A stretch of DNA of 64,000 nt from Pseudoalteromonas sp. R3 (GTDB taxonomy: Bacteria; Pseudomonadota; Gammaproteobacteria; Enterobacterales; Alteromonadaceae). A program made the position numbers and the translations under genes. The notes beneath the pieces were generated by a model, which was not told the DNA's origin, ran no database searches, and saw only the letters and a program-made list of their open reading frames with translations. The stretch spans positions 372,001 through 436,000 of the forward strand of contig NZ_CP034835.1 of NCBI RefSeq assembly GCF_004014715.1, written 5' to 3'. Every line of letters begins with the position of its first letter. Position 1 is the stretch's first letter. This document shows positions 21,127-30,218 of this stretch, in pieces.

Positions 21127-21831
21127 TTAAGTTGACAGCATATAGCCTTTGCCGCGCACAGTGACTATCCGCTTTTGTTCTTTTTCGTCACCTAGCTTTT
21201 TACGAAGCCGACCAATGAGCACATCCACGGTTCTGTCACTGGGACTCCAGTCTGGTTGGCCTATATCTTCTGAAATTTTAGCCCGTGAGGTAGCCTTACC
21301 CGCATTCGCGATCAGGCAAATAAGTACTTTGTGCTCTGCTTCAGTAAGTCGGGCTTCTTCGCCTTGAGGGTTGATGAGCGTACGGTTATCCGGGTGCAAC
21401 TTGAAGTCTGCATACTCAATAAACTCCTCAGATTCATCTTCGGCTTTAGTGCCTGCAATACGTTTGTAGAGGGCACGCATGCGCAGTTCAAGTTCTAGTA
21501 GATCAACCGGTTTACAAACATAGTCGTCTGCGCCCTGAGCCAAGCCCGCGATACGGTCTGCTTGCGTGTCTCGGCTGGAGAGCATGATTACGCCAATATC
21601 AGTAAATGTATTGAGCTCTTTGGCGAGATTAAGGCCGTCTGTCGCGGGTAATACAACATCTACAATGGCCATATCAAATGGCGTACCCTCATTGATTTTG
21701 CTTTGAACGAGTTGCAATGCCTGTGCACCGGTATTATCCAGCGTGAGCTGAAATTCAGTATCAGCAAAATGGTTTGAAATCCTTTTTGCCAGTAGGTCAT
21801 CATCTTCCACCAGAAGCACGTTAATGTTCAT
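21127..21831 (-). CDS. OmpR-family response regulator (orphan here)
   Basis: A 234-residue two-component response regulator. The receiver domain (1-120) has the acidic pocket (EDDD at 9-12), the phosphorylation site Asp58 in AIVDVVLP and the conserved lysine in VCKPVD. The C-terminal winged-helix domain (about 138-234) ends with the typical VDVLIGRLRKKLGDE and VRGKGYML. No histidine kinase gene lies next to it, so its partner is encoded elsewhere or absent. It is convergent with comM, six bases apart. Confidence 0.92.
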   Translation of the reverse strand: MNINVLLVEDDDLLAKRISNHFADTEFQLTLDNTGAQALQLVQSKINEGTPFDMAIVDVVLPATDGLNLAKELNTFTDIGVIMLSSRDTQADRIAGLAQGADDYVCKPVDLLELELRMRALYKRIAGTKAEDESEEFIEYADFKLHPDNRTLINPQGEEARLTEAEHKVLICLIANAGKATSRAKISEDIGQPDWSPSDRTVDVLIGRLRKKLGDEKEQKRIVTVRGKGYMLST

Positions 21832-22007
21832 AGCACCATAACTTTATCAATAAATCACCTATATATTAGCACTGAGAAAACTGGGCTGAGAAGGGTAAGT
21901 TGATTATTTTCAAATAAAAAACAACTTAAATAAAACTTTAGTATGAGGCATGGAAGTGAATAAAAATGTGGTATTTATGAGAAATCATACAGTTGAATGG
22001 GTTTTAT

Positions 22008-22035
22008 AAAAAAAGGCAGCACCTAAGTGCTGCCT
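22008..22035 (-). terminator. Terminator of the S9 peptidase gene
   Basis: The perfect nine-base-pair stem AGGCAGCAC/GTGCTGCCT has a four-base loop. On the minus strand it is followed by a run of T (A run at 22008-22014 on the plus strand). It lies just past the stop of the leftward peptidase gene. Confidence 0.88.
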
Positions 22036-22041
22036 CGGTTG

Positions 22042-24495
22042 TTATTTTCCATATAGATGCAACCACCACTGAGGTTGCTCTTTCAGGTGTTTATCAAAGT
22101 AAGCCAGCATAGTATCCCACCACTGAAAGCGACGGTCGCGGGCGAATATCTGGTGATCCGCTCCCTTTATTTCAATCAGTTCTACATCCTGACCAAGCAG
22201 TTTTAACGCGGTATACATGGTGTGACTTTCACCCACTGGCACGTTTACATCAGCATCGCCATGTAGCAACAATAAAGGTGTCTTTACTTTGTCGGCATGA
22301 AAGACTGGGCTGTGTTGAGAGTACAGTTTCGGGTTATTCCATGGGAAGCTGTGTTTTGACGCTTCGCCTGAATAAAGGTAGCCCCACCAACCCTGACCCC
22401 AATATGAGGTAATGTTGGAGATACCTGCATGTGAAATAGAGGCACTGAACATGTCTGTCTTGGTGGTTAGCAACATAGTCATGAAGCCGCCGTAGGAGGC
22501 GCCTAAGTTGCCCAGGCGATTCTTGTCGACAAACGGATACTCAGTAAGAAAAGCCTTGGTACCTTTGATTATGTCATCAGCCGTTTGTTCACCCCAGGCA
22601 TTAACATGCTGCGCGGAGAATTCTTGACCAAATCCGGTTGCTCCTGTGGGTTGCAGAACATAAACCACGTAGCCATTGGCTGCCCACAAATTAAATGGAT
22701 ATCGACCAGTGAACGCTCTTGAAACGGGTGAAGTACCGCCATAGTAATAGATCAATGCCGGATATTGCTTTGACTTGTCCAAATTATGAGGCAGATAAAC
22801 TCGGCCTTTGATCTCAGTGCCCTGGCTATTGGTGAAGTTAAACTCTTCCAGCTTTGCAATCTCGCTATTTGTATATGCCAGTGGAGCAGAATCCCACAAG
22901 GTTCGAGCACGGTTCTTATATATGTTGATCTGCTTGAGTTGTTGAGGTGCAGAAGCTTGTGTGCCTGTCACCAGCAGTGTCGGTTTGCGGCTATCTGCTA
23001 TGCTGAAGTGTTCAACCACGTCTAAACCGGTTTTTAATCGCGTGTACCTGTCTTTGCTGACATCATAGAGGTAGAGCTGCTGGCGGTCTTCATCAGTGAC
23101 TTTGGCGATCACGTCACCATTGTTTAAAACCTCGATGGAGCCGACGGCGGGATCAAACTGCTTACTGAGCGCTTTAGCCTGAGTCCCTTGTTTGTCTAAC
23201 CAATATAACTGGCCATCATAGTTGTTCGATAAGCGATCTTTGTCGATTGTTCTGCCAAGCCCATTTTTAAAGTCAGGGCCCGCAATAACGTAGATACCTT
23301 TCGCACCGTATTTGGCACTGTTGATGTTACGGTACTGACCAAGCACCTTATTAGAGCCTTGAGAGAGGTCGTACTCAACCAGTTCTGAAAGCATGTGTGG
23401 CGGTGCTGAATAGTCTTGCAAAACACGACTGGTTAGAATGTGATTGCTTCTTCCATCATGGTCTTCGAGAGTATGACTGTGTTTACCTTCAGTGACCGCC
23501 TGTATCATACCGGTAGCGATATCAAGCAAATAGATTTGCGTGTTGGTACGGGCATATGACCAGCGGTCTTCCAGGCCTTGATAATGCTTCACAAGTGCCT
23601 TGTCATCCTCAGGGGATTTAGACCAGCTAAATATCAAGCTTGTATCGTTAAAGTAGGCAAACCCGCTTGCACCGGTAAGATCTTCAGCAATAACACGGGA
23701 CTTTAAAGTAGCAAGTTCCAAGAGCATTAGCTGGCCATTGTGGCTATAAACCACTTGCTCGCCATCCTGTCGCCAGGCTAATGAGCTGGCATTGATCCCG
23801 TCGAGTGTGAACACCACTTTATCGTCTTCATTGTAAACAGTTGTGCTGGTCAGTGCCTGGTTGCCACGATTACTCTGGTAGTGCTTTTGTGTTGTCACAT
23901 AATGTTTTGCATCAGGCGCAAAGGAAATGGCGCTGAGAACCGGGGCGTCAAAGAGTTGTTTGGCGGATAATGCGCGGGTGGGTTTATCGGTAAACAAGAG
24001 CGTATCATGGTCGGTTTTACCGTTGAATTCTACAGCCACTTTTTTCCAGTCGTCAGCTTGCTCAACAACGATAATGACCTGGTGGTCACCGGTCGGTAAG
24101 TTGAGTGAAGAGGTCATTTTGTCAGAGTGGAGCTCACCATTGACAAAAATATGTGCCTTCTCTATGCCATTCAATACCAACTCACCCTGTACAAAGCGGC
24201 TGACAGAAAACTCCATTTTCATCGCTTGCAGACCACCCATGGTCAACGCTTTGACCTCTGAAAGCGACCGCCATTCGGCGTCAATACCCAACATAGATAA
24301 GGCTTTTTCGGAACCCGATAAACTGGGGATCAGGTTTGCAATGATGGTTTTTTGATGTGCGGTATTGTAGGGCTTAATTGTACTGGCCTGACCCAGTGGG
24401 CCTATAAATTGAATATCTTGCTTGTCGATTGGAGCAGCACTCAGTGAGGTACTCAGGGCAGACAACAGCAGCAAAGCAGCCGATCTTAACTTCAT
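22042..24495 (-). CDS. Exported S9-family serine peptidase (prolyl oligopeptidase/DPP type)
   Basis: An 817-residue protein with a signal peptide (MKLRSAALLLLSALSTSLSA). It has a long beta-propeller-like region (about 150-560, with several YDxS/LYW-type blades) and a C-terminal alpha/beta hydrolase domain. The nucleophile is Ser667 in GASYGG, the acid lies in HGDADVNVP and the catalytic His in KGADHQIF. These are the marks of the S9 family, which removes dipeptides or cleaves short peptides after proline or alanine. An envelope location is likely from the signal peptide. It has its own terminator and is probably monocistronic; the substrate is unknown. Confidence 0.92.
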   Translation of the reverse strand: MKLRSAALLLLSALSTSLSAAPIDKQDIQFIGPLGQASTIKPYNTAHQKTIIANLIPSLSGSEKALSMLGIDAEWRSLSEVKALTMGGLQAMKMEFSVSRFVQGELVLNGIEKAHIFVNGELHSDKMTSSLNLPTGDHQVIIVVEQADDWKKVAVEFNGKTDHDTLLFTDKPTRALSAKQLFDAPVLSAISFAPDAKHYVTTQKHYQSNRGNQALTSTTVYNEDDKVVFTLDGINASSLAWRQDGEQVVYSHNGQLMLLELATLKSRVIAEDLTGASGFAYFNDTSLIFSWSKSPEDDKALVKHYQGLEDRWSYARTNTQIYLLDIATGMIQAVTEGKHSHTLEDHDGRSNHILTSRVLQDYSAPPHMLSELVEYDLSQGSNKVLGQYRNINSAKYGAKGIYVIAGPDFKNGLGRTIDKDRLSNNYDGQLYWLDKQGTQAKALSKQFDPAVGSIEVLNNGDVIAKVTDEDRQQLYLYDVSKDRYTRLKTGLDVVEHFSIADSRKPTLLVTGTQASAPQQLKQINIYKNRARTLWDSAPLAYTNSEIAKLEEFNFTNSQGTEIKGRVYLPHNLDKSKQYPALIYYYGGTSPVSRAFTGRYPFNLWAANGYVVYVLQPTGATGFGQEFSAQHVNAWGEQTADDIIKGTKAFLTEYPFVDKNRLGNLGASYGGFMTMLLTTKTDMFSASISHAGISNITSYWGQGWWGYLYSGEASKHSFPWNNPKLYSQHSPVFHADKVKTPLLLLHGDADVNVPVGESHTMYTALKLLGQDVELIEIKGADHQIFARDRRFQWWDTMLAYFDKHLKEQPQWWLHLYGK

Positions 24496-24584
24496 AGTTT
24501 GCGCCTATTGTGGGTAAATTGGACGTATACTATAACATAGACTTTGCGCTTCTCATCCTGAAGTGAGGTTAACTTCTCAACACT

Positions 24585-25793
24585 TTATGGATTTGAATTG
24601 ATCATTCTCTGCCAGGAGTGGATCCAGCGTATGAACTCGGGTAATGCTTTAGGACGGCTGATCAGGTATCCCTGCATCAGCAGGCTATATTTGTATTTTT
24701 CCAGATACTGCAATTCTTCAATTCTCTCTATGCCCTCCGCCACAATGTCCATTTGCTGGTTTTGCGCAATGTCAATCAGGCTATCAACCAACACCTGAGA
24801 GAAACGATCAGACTCAATATAGGTAATGAGTGAACGGTCCAGTTTGATTTCAGTAAATGGCAGGTTTTTTAGCTGCTGTAAATTGGTAAACCCTGTGCCA
24901 AAATCATCAAGTGACAAGTCGAATCCACGTAACCTGAGCCGGTTAATGGTTTCGAGTTGCAGGTTACTGACAATAGGTTGGTTCTCAGTGATTTCAATGA
25001 TCACCTCTTTGGGCTCAAGACGATTGAGTTCCAGGATCAGGGCAAGTTTGTCGGGACACCCGCTATCATTGAGCTGCACAGGTGAGAGGTTAAAAGCGAG
25101 CTTGAAAGGGTAGTTGAGTTCAGCTCTGAGTTTCTGGAACTCTTTGGTCGCTTTTTCAAATAGCTGAAAGGTGACCAGGTTGATCAAGTCCAGATCCTGA
25201 GCAACGCCGATAAAGCGATGAGGTAACAGTGTTTCACCGTGCTGATGTGATACGATACGGGCCAGTACCTCAACACTTTTAATCTTTTTACTACCGCGGT
25301 GCACTTTAGGTTGGTAAAACGGCGTGATTTCATTATTGCTGATGGCATACAGGAGTTGCTCTTCTGTCACACATGGATCTTCTGGATCATCTGCACCAAT
25401 AAAGCTATCCAGTTTTTTCAGTAGCCTGTCGACATCATTGAGCTGGACAGGTTTGGCAATGTTACCAATCAGATGCGTGTTGTGTTGCCGCGCAAGATTA
25501 GCGGCGAGATCCATGACCCGGGTTTCCATCTCAGAGATTATGACGATCCCACCTGGGTACCTGAGCTCGCCCAACTTGCGAATGAGCTCCATACCGTCCA
25601 TATCAGGCATGTTGAGATCCGTAAAAACGGCGTCATATTGCAGTGGCGTTTGTCTCACCAGCTCCAGAGCTTGAGGCGCACTGGAGACGGTCGTAACATA
25701 GTCTACCTCCAGCTCTGCCAAAATGGCTTTCATCACGACCAAAATGGCCTGAGAGTCATCTACGACGAGAACGTGCTTAGCCTGATGTTGCAT
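24585..25793 (-). CDS. Response regulator with EAL (c-di-GMP phosphodiesterase) output
   Basis: A 402-residue protein joining a receiver domain (1-125; DD at 12-13, phosphorylation site Asp59 in FTDLNMPDMDG, lysine in IAKPVQ) to an EAL domain (about 150-400). The signature reads EVL instead of EAL, a tolerated variant. The other catalytic motifs are present: FNLSP, EITEN, LDDFGTG, EIKLDRS, IVAEGIE and QGYLISRP. It therefore probably hydrolyses c-di-GMP under control of a histidine kinase, as VieA or PvrR does. No kinase is adjacent. The gene stands alone between the S9 peptidase and a divergently transcribed site-2 protease. Confidence 0.9.
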   Translation of the reverse strand: MQHQAKHVLVVDDSQAILVVMKAILAELEVDYVTTVSSAPQALELVRQTPLQYDAVFTDLNMPDMDGMELIRKLGELRYPGGIVIISEMETRVMDLAANLARQHNTHLIGNIAKPVQLNDVDRLLKKLDSFIGADDPEDPCVTEEQLLYAISNNEITPFYQPKVHRGSKKIKSVEVLARIVSHQHGETLLPHRFIGVAQDLDLINLVTFQLFEKATKEFQKLRAELNYPFKLAFNLSPVQLNDSGCPDKLALILELNRLEPKEVIIEITENQPIVSNLQLETINRLRLRGFDLSLDDFGTGFTNLQQLKNLPFTEIKLDRSLITYIESDRFSQVLVDSLIDIAQNQQMDIVAEGIERIEELQYLEKYKYSLLMQGYLISRPKALPEFIRWIHSWQRMINSNP

Positions 25794-25941
25794 AACGCTA
25801 TCCTTAGTATGGAACCCAATTCTAAGTCTAGTACATTGGTTATAGAACGCACATGACAGACGCTCTAATTCATGAAAATATAGCGTTACTCAGGCCGATA
25901 GCGGGTTCAGAAGAGCTAGGTACTTACGTATAAAAAATGCG

Positions 25942-25947
25942 TATAAT
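25942..25947 (+). promoter_or_regulatory. Candidate -10 box for the site-2 protease gene
   Basis: A perfect TATAAT lies 32 bases upstream of ATG 25979. No good -35 box is visible. It argues for the downstream ATG, because ATG 25937 would lie before the transcription start. Confidence 0.4.
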
Positions 25948-25978
25948 GGGCACACTGTATATTTATTTACGAGTCATC

Positions 25979-26992
25979 ATGACCCGCATTGAATTTCCAT
26001 TAGCAGGCTATCAGGTGTCTGTATTAGTGAATCGTCAGGAGATCCTCCAGGTATATCAGGATCAACAACGCCTGGCACACGAGCCAACAGACGATCAGCA
26101 GTACTCAGTTGCAGTCGATGGTCATCAACTACGCTTGGATCCAAGCCGCTTGCCCGAGGGACTGCTGGCAATTGCCGTTGATAACGAGCCTTGGCAATGG
26201 CTCGAAGTGCCTGTTCAACAACGTGATAACAAAGGTAGCTGGTTAGGCCTTGCCGCTTTGGGTTTTAAACTATTGAAAAGTGCCAATGTAATTAAGGCTG
26301 CATTAGCTGGCGCATCCTTAGCTGGTTATGCCTGGCTCTTTTCCTGGCAATTTGCTGTCATGCTTTTGGCGTGCCTGGTCATTCATGAATACGGCCATAT
26401 CCGCGCAATGCGTTACTTCGGATTAAAAACAAAAGGAATATATCTAATCCCATTTGTTGGTGGATTGGCTGTAAGTGAAGACAAACTTACTACGCGTTGG
26501 CAGAATGTGATTATTTCACTGATGGGCCCTGCTTTTGGTTTACTAGCCTCTTTGGCGGCGGTTGTACTGTACTATATTAGCGGGCTGGAAATATTCGCAG
26601 GCGTCGCTGTGCTGAGTGCGTTGTTAAACTTATTCAATATGCTACCGATTGTGCCTCTGGATGGGGGGCATGTACTGAAAAGTATCAGTTTCTCTATGCG
26701 CTCCTGGGCCGGGTTACTTGTTTGTCTGGCCGGGATCCTGCTGGGCGTGGTGATCAGCTATACCTTTGGTCTGATGTTGCTGGTGTTCTTTTTGGTGATT
26801 GGTACGATAGATATTTTGCTGGAATGGCGAAGTCGTCATCAGGCGCATTTAATCCCCCTGGATCGATATGGGCAGATTGTATCAACGGCGCTCTACCTGA
26901 TGGTCTCTGGCGGTTTAATTGCTGTCATGTGGCATTTCGCAGACGCTGACAGTGTGTTACTGAGTTTACCTATCAAAGTGCTGTCAAATTAA
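25979..26992 (+). CDS. Site-2 protease family (M50) membrane protein
   Basis: A 337-residue membrane metalloprotease homologue. The first 90 residues are soluble and beta-rich. Membrane segments follow, carrying the zinc site HEYGH (residues 136-140) and the second ligand motif NMLPIVPLDGGHVL, in which Asp supplies the third zinc contact. All catalytic residues are present, so it should be active in regulated intramembrane proteolysis or peptide processing. An open frame allows ATG 25937, but a TATAAT box at 25942-25947 would then lie inside the gene, so I prefer ATG 25979. No anti-sigma factor or other obvious substrate gene is adjacent. Confidence 0.87.
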   Translation: MTRIEFPLAGYQVSVLVNRQEILQVYQDQQRLAHEPTDDQQYSVAVDGHQLRLDPSRLPEGLLAIAVDNEPWQWLEVPVQQRDNKGSWLGLAALGFKLLKSANVIKAALAGASLAGYAWLFSWQFAVMLLACLVIHEYGHIRAMRYFGLKTKGIYLIPFVGGLAVSEDKLTTRWQNVIISLMGPAFGLLASLAAVVLYYISGLEIFAGVAVLSALLNLFNMLPIVPLDGGHVLKSISFSMRSWAGLLVCLAGILLGVVISYTFGLMLLVFFLVIGTIDILLEWRSRHQAHLIPLDRYGQIVSTALYLMVSGGLIAVMWHFADADSVLLSLPIKVLSN

Positions 26993-26998
26993 TCGCTT

Positions 26999-27020
26999 GC
27001 CGGTCAGCGTTGTGACCGGC
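26999..27020. terminator. Hairpin between convergent genes (possible terminator)
   Basis: The perfect eight-base-pair inverted repeat GCCGGTCA/TGACCGGC has a six-base loop and lies between the convergent M50 protease and short-chain fatty acid transporter genes. No T run follows on either strand, so it is a weak intrinsic terminator at best. Confidence 0.45.
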
Positions 27021-27032
27021 ATATCTTCGAGG

Positions 27033-28346
27033 TTAAGCCAGGGTCAACAGAAGTGCAATGACAACCCCACTGACCAGCAGCTGGATCAGACAAAACCCCA
27101 TAATATCCTTTGCTTTTAAACCTGCAATGGCCAGCACGGGAAGTGCCCAAAAAGGCTGTATCAGATTGGTCCAGGCATCTCCCCAGGCTACAGCCATCGC
27201 AACACGTGCAATGTCAGCTCCCAGTTCTTGTGCTGCGGGGAGCACAATGGGTGCTTGAACAGCCCATTGCCCACCACCAGAAGGCACGAAAATATTGACC
27301 AAGCCGGCGCTGAGAAAGCTCCACAATGGTAAAGTTGTGCTGGTACTGATCTCAACAAAGCCACTTGAAATCTGTTGTGCTAACCCTGTTTTGACCATCA
27401 CGGCCATGATCCCCGCATAAAAGGGAAACTGGATCACAATACCCGCGCCCCCCTTGATAGCTTCCTGTAAGCTATTTAGTACGTTGGCAGGTGTACGATG
27501 CAGCAAGATGGCCAAAAACAAAAACAGCGCAATAACACTGTTGAGGTTAAGCGTGCCGCCGGCGACGAAAAAATAATGCAGCAGATAGCCACATCCCAAT
27601 AATCCTATCAGGGTACCAACCAGTGTACTATGCTCCAGTCTCTCAGCTGGGGTTGGTGAAGCCGGGGGGCTCTGTGGCTCTGGTTGTACTAGTTTTTCAG
27701 GATTGACGATGATCTGCGCTTCGGTTGGCGGCAGCATTAAACGATTAAGTAACGGCATGACCACAAAAAGTACACTTAAAATAAGCAGATTAAATGGTGC
27801 AAACAGGGTTTGAGCTGTGCTCAGAATACCAATCTGTGCTTCAGCAAAGTGCCCTGGGGTAGCGATAGTAAGAGGCACTGAGCCGGCCAGCCCGCCGTGC
27901 CAGACAATAAATCCAGAGTACGCACTGGCAATCAGAAGTCTATAATCTACAGCAACCTGACGAGCGAGCGCTTTGGCGAACAAAGCACCCACCACCAGGC
28001 CAAAGCCCCAGTTTAGCCAACTGGCCAGCATGGCAACAACAGTGACCAGCATAATGGCCTGAGCAGGAGTTCGAGCGAAGGTTGCCAGTTTGTTTAAAGC
28101 CATGACACAAGGGCGAGTACTGGCTAACATGTAGCCACAGACTAAGATCAGTAACATCTGCATGGCAAATTGCAGCAAGTTCCAGAACCCCTGTCCCCAA
28201 ATGGAGAGTGCTTCTGCCGCTGTGGTAGGAGTGAGCATGCAGGCAAGGATGAGCACCAGCAGAGTCAGCAGGCAGACAAAAATATAGGGGTCGGGTAAAT
28301 AGCGCTCGACCAGTCGGCTGAGTGGCTGTGTTATACGGTTTAGCAT
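27033..28346 (-). CDS. Short-chain fatty acid transporter (AtoE family)
   Basis: A 437-residue inner-membrane protein with about twelve hydrophobic segments, matching the short-chain fatty acid transporter family typified by E. coli AtoE. Family features include the N-terminal RYLPDPYIFVCLLTLLV, the phrase WHGGLAGSVPL, and the C-terminal NIFVPSGGGQWAVQAP with GDAWTNLIQPFWALP. It is likely to import butyrate or acetoacetate, but no acetoacetate-utilisation genes (atoD/A/B) are adjacent, so the substrate is inferred. It is transcribed alone, divergently from the small membrane protein at 28584. Confidence 0.92.
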   Translation of the reverse strand: MLNRITQPLSRLVERYLPDPYIFVCLLTLLVLILACMLTPTTAAEALSIWGQGFWNLLQFAMQMLLILVCGYMLASTRPCVMALNKLATFARTPAQAIMLVTVVAMLASWLNWGFGLVVGALFAKALARQVAVDYRLLIASAYSGFIVWHGGLAGSVPLTIATPGHFAEAQIGILSTAQTLFAPFNLLILSVLFVVMPLLNRLMLPPTEAQIIVNPEKLVQPEPQSPPASPTPAERLEHSTLVGTLIGLLGCGYLLHYFFVAGGTLNLNSVIALFLFLAILLHRTPANVLNSLQEAIKGGAGIVIQFPFYAGIMAVMVKTGLAQQISSGFVEISTSTTLPLWSFLSAGLVNIFVPSGGGQWAVQAPIVLPAAQELGADIARVAMAVAWGDAWTNLIQPFWALPVLAIAGLKAKDIMGFCLIQLLVSGVVIALLLTLA

Positions 28347-28583
28347 GACAAATTCCCATTGAATGTGCGCGACAAACAGCTTCCTGGTTTAGTGATTTAA
28401 TTCACTAAAAGTTAGTCAATTAAGCTATATTAACAGCTGAGTGAGTCGCGGATTTTTTATATTTTATTGATTATTAAGTGTTTATAATTCTGGCACAGAA
28501 CGTGTAACAGATAAATCATACGTTTGAATTGTCTGCGCGTCACTATTCAACTGCGCAGCTAAAACTAAAAAAGAGAGGTCTTT

Positions 28584-28808
28584 ATGGCAGGACAGGGTTC
28601 AGGAGGCAATGTAATTGCCGCGATATGTAATGTGTTTTTTCCGGGCTTAGGTCAATTGGTGCAGGGACGTTTACTGGCAGCTCTGATCTTTGCGGTCATC
28701 TGTGTTGGCGGATATGCGCTATGGTGGCTGGTGGTGCCTGCGGTGTTGGCGGCAATCGTGCAATTATGGTCGATCATTGATGCCGCTAAATACCGTTCTT
28801 CAGACTGA
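28584..28808 (+). CDS. Small two-helix membrane protein
   Basis: A 74-residue protein with a short Gly-rich N terminus, the phrase VFFPGLGQLVQGRLLAAL and two hydrophobic segments (about 10-45 and 46-62). It resembles the TM2-like small membrane proteins in which a PGxGQ turn starts a helical hairpin; the function is unknown. An AGAGAGG ribosome binding site precedes ATG 28584. Its last nine bases overlap the 3' end of the convergent AEC transporter gene. Confidence 0.7.
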   Translation: MAGQGSGGNVIAAICNVFFPGLGQLVQGRLLAALIFAVICVGGYALWWLVVPAVLAAIVQLWSIIDAAKYRSSD

Positions 28809-29708
28809 TAAAATGGCCAGCCACAGGCTCAGTGAGGCGACACTTAACAGCGTAGATAACACTACACTACCTGCACTCACGGCCTGTTGCACCGATAACT
28901 GACGTGCGACCAGGTAAGCGTTAATACCAAGTGGTGCTGCGCTCATCAAAGTGACGACCTGGCGCTGTAGTGGTTCCAACATGAGCAGTGTGGCTGTCAG
29001 GTAAACACATAATGGTAATACTAACAGCTTGATTGCACTGAGTATCAGCGCAGGAAACCACACCGGGCGAAACCCATATTGAACCAGGCTGGCACCCAGT
29101 ACGAACAAGGCGCCAGCAATGGCCGGTTTTGCAAACCAGTCCATGCCACTGAGCAGTAATATTGGGATAGGGAATTGCAGCAGGTTGGCTATCATTCCAA
29201 GGCTGATACTCAGTACAACAGGGTTCAGAAAGAGCGGTTTTAACCATGTCATACCACGGGTTTCTTTTTCACGCGCGAGCATAAAGGTGAGGGAAAACAG
29301 GACTGCGCTGTGTAAAGGGATGATCATAAAGACCATCGCCGCGGCCTGCTCACCTAGTGCCGCCAGGATCACAGGAAGCCCCACAACTACTGTATTAGAG
29401 TAAGTACTATTGAGAGCACCGAGAGCAGCTTCTTTGACAGCCCATTTTCGGTGGGATCCCATGATGCCAACGATGAGTACATAGATGGCAACGACGGGTA
29501 AGTAAAATGCCAGTAACAGCCTGGCTGATGCAATATCTGACAGTTCTGCTCGAAACATACTTAAAAAGAGCAGCACGGGGATCGCCAGATTAAAAATATA
29601 GACTCGGATCCCATCCAGTTGGGCTGATGAAATAAACTGGGTGCGGGCACAGATAAACCCACAGGTGACGACAAAAATCAGCGGAAACAGAATATCAATG
29701 AAAGTCAC
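28800..29708 (-). CDS. AEC (auxin efflux carrier) family transporter
   Basis: A 302-residue inner-membrane protein with about ten membrane segments, fitting the AEC/PIN-like permease family. Family phrases include LNSTYSNTVVVGLPVI (central NPN-like crossover region) and LGASLVQYG. Bacterial members move small organic acids such as malate or malonate; the substrate here is unknown. It overlaps the convergent small membrane protein gene by nine bases at the 3' end, with no room for a terminator between them. Confidence 0.9.
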   Translation of the reverse strand: MTFIDILFPLIFVVTCGFICARTQFISSAQLDGIRVYIFNLAIPVLLFLSMFRAELSDIASARLLLAFYLPVVAIYVLIVGIMGSHRKWAVKEAALGALNSTYSNTVVVGLPVILAALGEQAAAMVFMIIPLHSAVLFSLTFMLAREKETRGMTWLKPLFLNPVVLSISLGMIANLLQFPIPILLLSGMDWFAKPAIAGALFVLGASLVQYGFRPVWFPALILSAIKLLVLPLCVYLTATLLMLEPLQRQVVTLMSAAPLGINAYLVARQLSVQQAVSAGSVVLSTLLSVASLSLWLAILSV

Positions 29709-29843
29709 GGGTTACTCGCCAGTTGCGAACGGCTATGGTCCAGAGTGAAGCGCGTATTATACGGGTTTATCTGAGCTAGACAATGCACTGTTGTGTAGTT
29801 AGGGTATACTTACTTAGGTGTTTAATCATAACTTGAAGTGAGT

Positions 29844-30218
29844 ATGGAGTATCAGTTTATTCGCGATCCGATTGCCGGGTTTCGTGTCAAAATGTCAGCA
29901 GAACATGAGTTGGTTGGCCGTTGGTTGAATGACGAACTTGCCCATGAAGAAGTGCCAACATTTGTTGCACAACTTGAAGCGGTAAAAACCAGTCGGGATG
30001 AGCTTTGTCTTGAAGGGCGGGAAGTACGATTGACCGTCACACACCAGGAAGCGCTCTTTGAAGCCCACGATTTGTACCATGAGCAGTCGGACGCGCTATC
30101 CGCCTTCAGTGATGACGCGTTGTCACTGGAAGAGTATGGTCTGAGTGCTGGTTGTGGCTTCGAAGATTTCGAAGCCTTACTTCTTGATTGGCAAGAGTTT
30201 ATCCGTCGTCGCCGTTAG
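29844..30218 (+). CDS. UPF0231 (YacL) family protein
   Basis: A 124-residue acidic soluble protein of the YacL/UPF0231 family, of unknown function. It begins MEYQFIRDPIAGFRVKMS and continues EHELVGRWLNDE, closely following E. coli YacL, and ends with the conserved acidic GFEDFEALLLDWQEFI region. I chose ATG 29844; a GTG six bases earlier is also in frame, but the ATG gives the family's standard N terminus. The last four bases overlap the convergent oxygenase gene. Confidence 0.85.
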   Translation: MEYQFIRDPIAGFRVKMSAEHELVGRWLNDELAHEEVPTFVAQLEAVKTSRDELCLEGREVRLTVTHQEALFEAHDLYHEQSDALSAFSDDALSLEEYGLSAGCGFEDFEALLLDWQEFIRRRR